41,703 nt of DNA from the NCBI GenBank assembly GCA_938028625.1, contig CALIZB010000087.1, positions 1-41,703 on the forward strand. The letters are read 5' to 3'. This stretch comes from an uncultured Bacteroidia bacterium. GTDB lineage: Bacteria; Bacteroidota; Bacteroidia; JANWVE01. Below are positions 40,994 to 41,703 of the stretch, piece by piece. The position numbers and the translations under genes are program-made. The notes beneath the pieces are model-generated. The model made no database searches. It was not told the origin of the DNA and was given only the letters and a program-made list of their open reading frames with translations. Every line of letters begins with the position of its first letter. The first letter of the stretch is position 1.

Positions 40994-41703
40994 ATGCACG
41001 AAACAGATTTTTTAATTGTAGGCTCAGGGGTAGCAGGTTTATCTCTGGCGTTAAAACTGTCAGAATACGGTAAAGTGATTGTACTTACCAAAAATTCTCC
41101 CGACGAAGCTAATACCAAATATGCGCAGGGCGGTGTAGCCGCTGTTATGGATACCAAAAATGACTCTTTTGAAAAACATATTCAAGATACACTCATTGCA
41201 GGAGATGGTTTATGCCATGAGCACATTGCTCGTATTGTGGTTTCTGAAGGTCCTGATAGAATACGCGAACTGATAGATTGGGGAGCATCTTTCAGTACCA
41301 ACGAAAAAGGAGAATTAGATTTAGTAAAGGAAGGCGGACATTCAGATAAACGCATCATTCACGCTGCTGACTACACAGGAAGAGAAATAGAACAAACACT
41401 TTTACAAAAAGTAAAAGAAAAACCGAATATATTGCTCCTTGACCATTATTTTACTATTGAATTACTTACTCAACACCACTTAGGTAGATATGTGCATAAA
41501 GGTACACCGAACATTACTTGCTATGGGGTTTTTGCTTTGAATAAACACACTGAAAAAGTAGAAAAAATACTTGCAAGAATTACAATTATGGCAACAGGTG
41601 GATGCGGCAATGTTTATGCGTCTACAACTAACCCACGTGTAGCCACAGGAGATGGTATTGCTATGGTATTCAGAGCAAATGGCAGAATTGCTAATATGGA
41701 ATT
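40994..41703 (+). CDS. nadB: L-aspartate oxidase, 5' part (runs off right edge)
   Basis: The frame is open from the ATG to the window end (about 236 residues) and is missing from the ORF track because it has no stop. NadB oxidises L-aspartate to iminoaspartate, the first step of NAD synthesis. Visible are the FAD-binding start DFLIVGSGVAGLSLALKLSEYGKVIVLTK and the flavoprotein signature TKYAQGGVAAVMD. HSDKRIIHAADYTGREIEQTLL and ATGGCGNVYASTTNPRVATGDGIAMVFRANG follow. All match NadB rather than the paralogous succinate dehydrogenase. The C-terminal half is outside the window. Confidence 0.95.
   Translation, partial: MHETDFLIVGSGVAGLSLALKLSEYGKVIVLTKNSPDEANTKYAQGGVAAVMDTKNDSFEKHIQDTLIAGDGLCHEHIARIVVSEGPDRIRELIDWGASFSTNEKGELDLVKEGGHSDKRIIHAADYTGREIEQTLLQKVKEKPNILLLDHYFTIELLTQHHLGRYVHKGTPNITCYGVFALNKHTEKVEKILARITIMATGGCGNVYASTTNPRVATGDGIAMVFRANGRIANME

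Noticed and set aside
1-41703. CRISPR arrays, tRNA or rRNA genes, insertion sequences, prophage
   Set aside because: No regularly spaced repeats, cloverleaf-like segments with CCA-type ends, transposase motifs or phage proteins were found on either strand.

Overview
The window looks like a chromosomal segment of a Bacteroidota bacterium that I cannot place to genus. Three things point there: five large proteins with signal peptides and C-terminal sorting tails typical of type IX secretion (T9SS); repeated promoters of the Bacteroidota type (-7 box TAnnTTTG, often with TTG or TTTG about 19-22 bp upstream) and no obvious Shine-Dalgarno sequences; and AT-rich, densely packed housekeeping genes. 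I see no tRNA, rRNA, CRISPR array, phage module or intact insertion sequence.

Layout. 0-0.65 kb: the 3' end of an unidentified gene, then an ORF that is only the C-terminal recognition part of a TaqI/Eco57I-like N6-adenine DNA methyltransferase. 0.67-6.4 kb (minus): orphan LytS-type sensor kinase, type III polyketide synthase, PhoX-like T9SS protein, MeaB GTPase, DUF481-like outer-membrane protein. 6.4-8.5 kb: truB, then an AtuA-family protein. 8.6-10.75 kb: secreted M43 metalloprotease. 10.9-13.1 kb: aspartate kinase coupled to a FemAB/GNAT-like protein. 13.2-14.3 kb: two small envelope proteins. 14.5-16.25 kb: a half-length GT5 (starch-synthase-like) protein divergent from panC. 16.4-20.0 kb: a 1195-aa T9SS beta-helix protein. 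20.2-23.7 kb: ccmB, a small secreted protein and the bifunctional (p)ppGpp enzyme. 23.7-27.2 kb: a secreted hypothetical, a deleted methyltransferase remnant, an FtsX/MacB-like permease and a glycosyltransferase. 27.3-32.2 kb: a giant C25 (gingipain/PorU-like) peptidase. 32.3-35.8 kb: a small P-loop kinase-like protein, two small secreted proteins, a flippase-like membrane protein, panD and a YbjN-like protein. 36-41.7 kb: folD, a T9SS BNR-repeat protein, miaE and the 5' part of nadB.

How the genes relate. Much of the window is core metabolism (pantothenate via PanC and PanD, one-carbon folate, NAD, aspartate-family amino acids, tRNA modification, stringent response) interleaved with the secreted-protein repertoire of a T9SS bacterium. 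The C25 peptidase may act on T9SS cargo such as the four other tail-bearing proteins here.

Most noteworthy: (1) a doubly deleted N6-methyltransferase relic at 24.3-24.6 kb whose two C-terminal blocks match the fragment at the left edge; (2) -7 promoter boxes lying only 4-13 nt before many start codons, implying leaderless or near-leaderless mRNAs and showing that several starts in the supplied ORF track are false; (3) a type III PKS in a tight operon with a PhoX-like secreted protein; (4) a half-size GT5 protein with an altered ADP-glucose motif next to panC; (5) an ILEI/FAM3-like domain inside the C25 peptidase. All calls come from reading the sequence; no database search was run.
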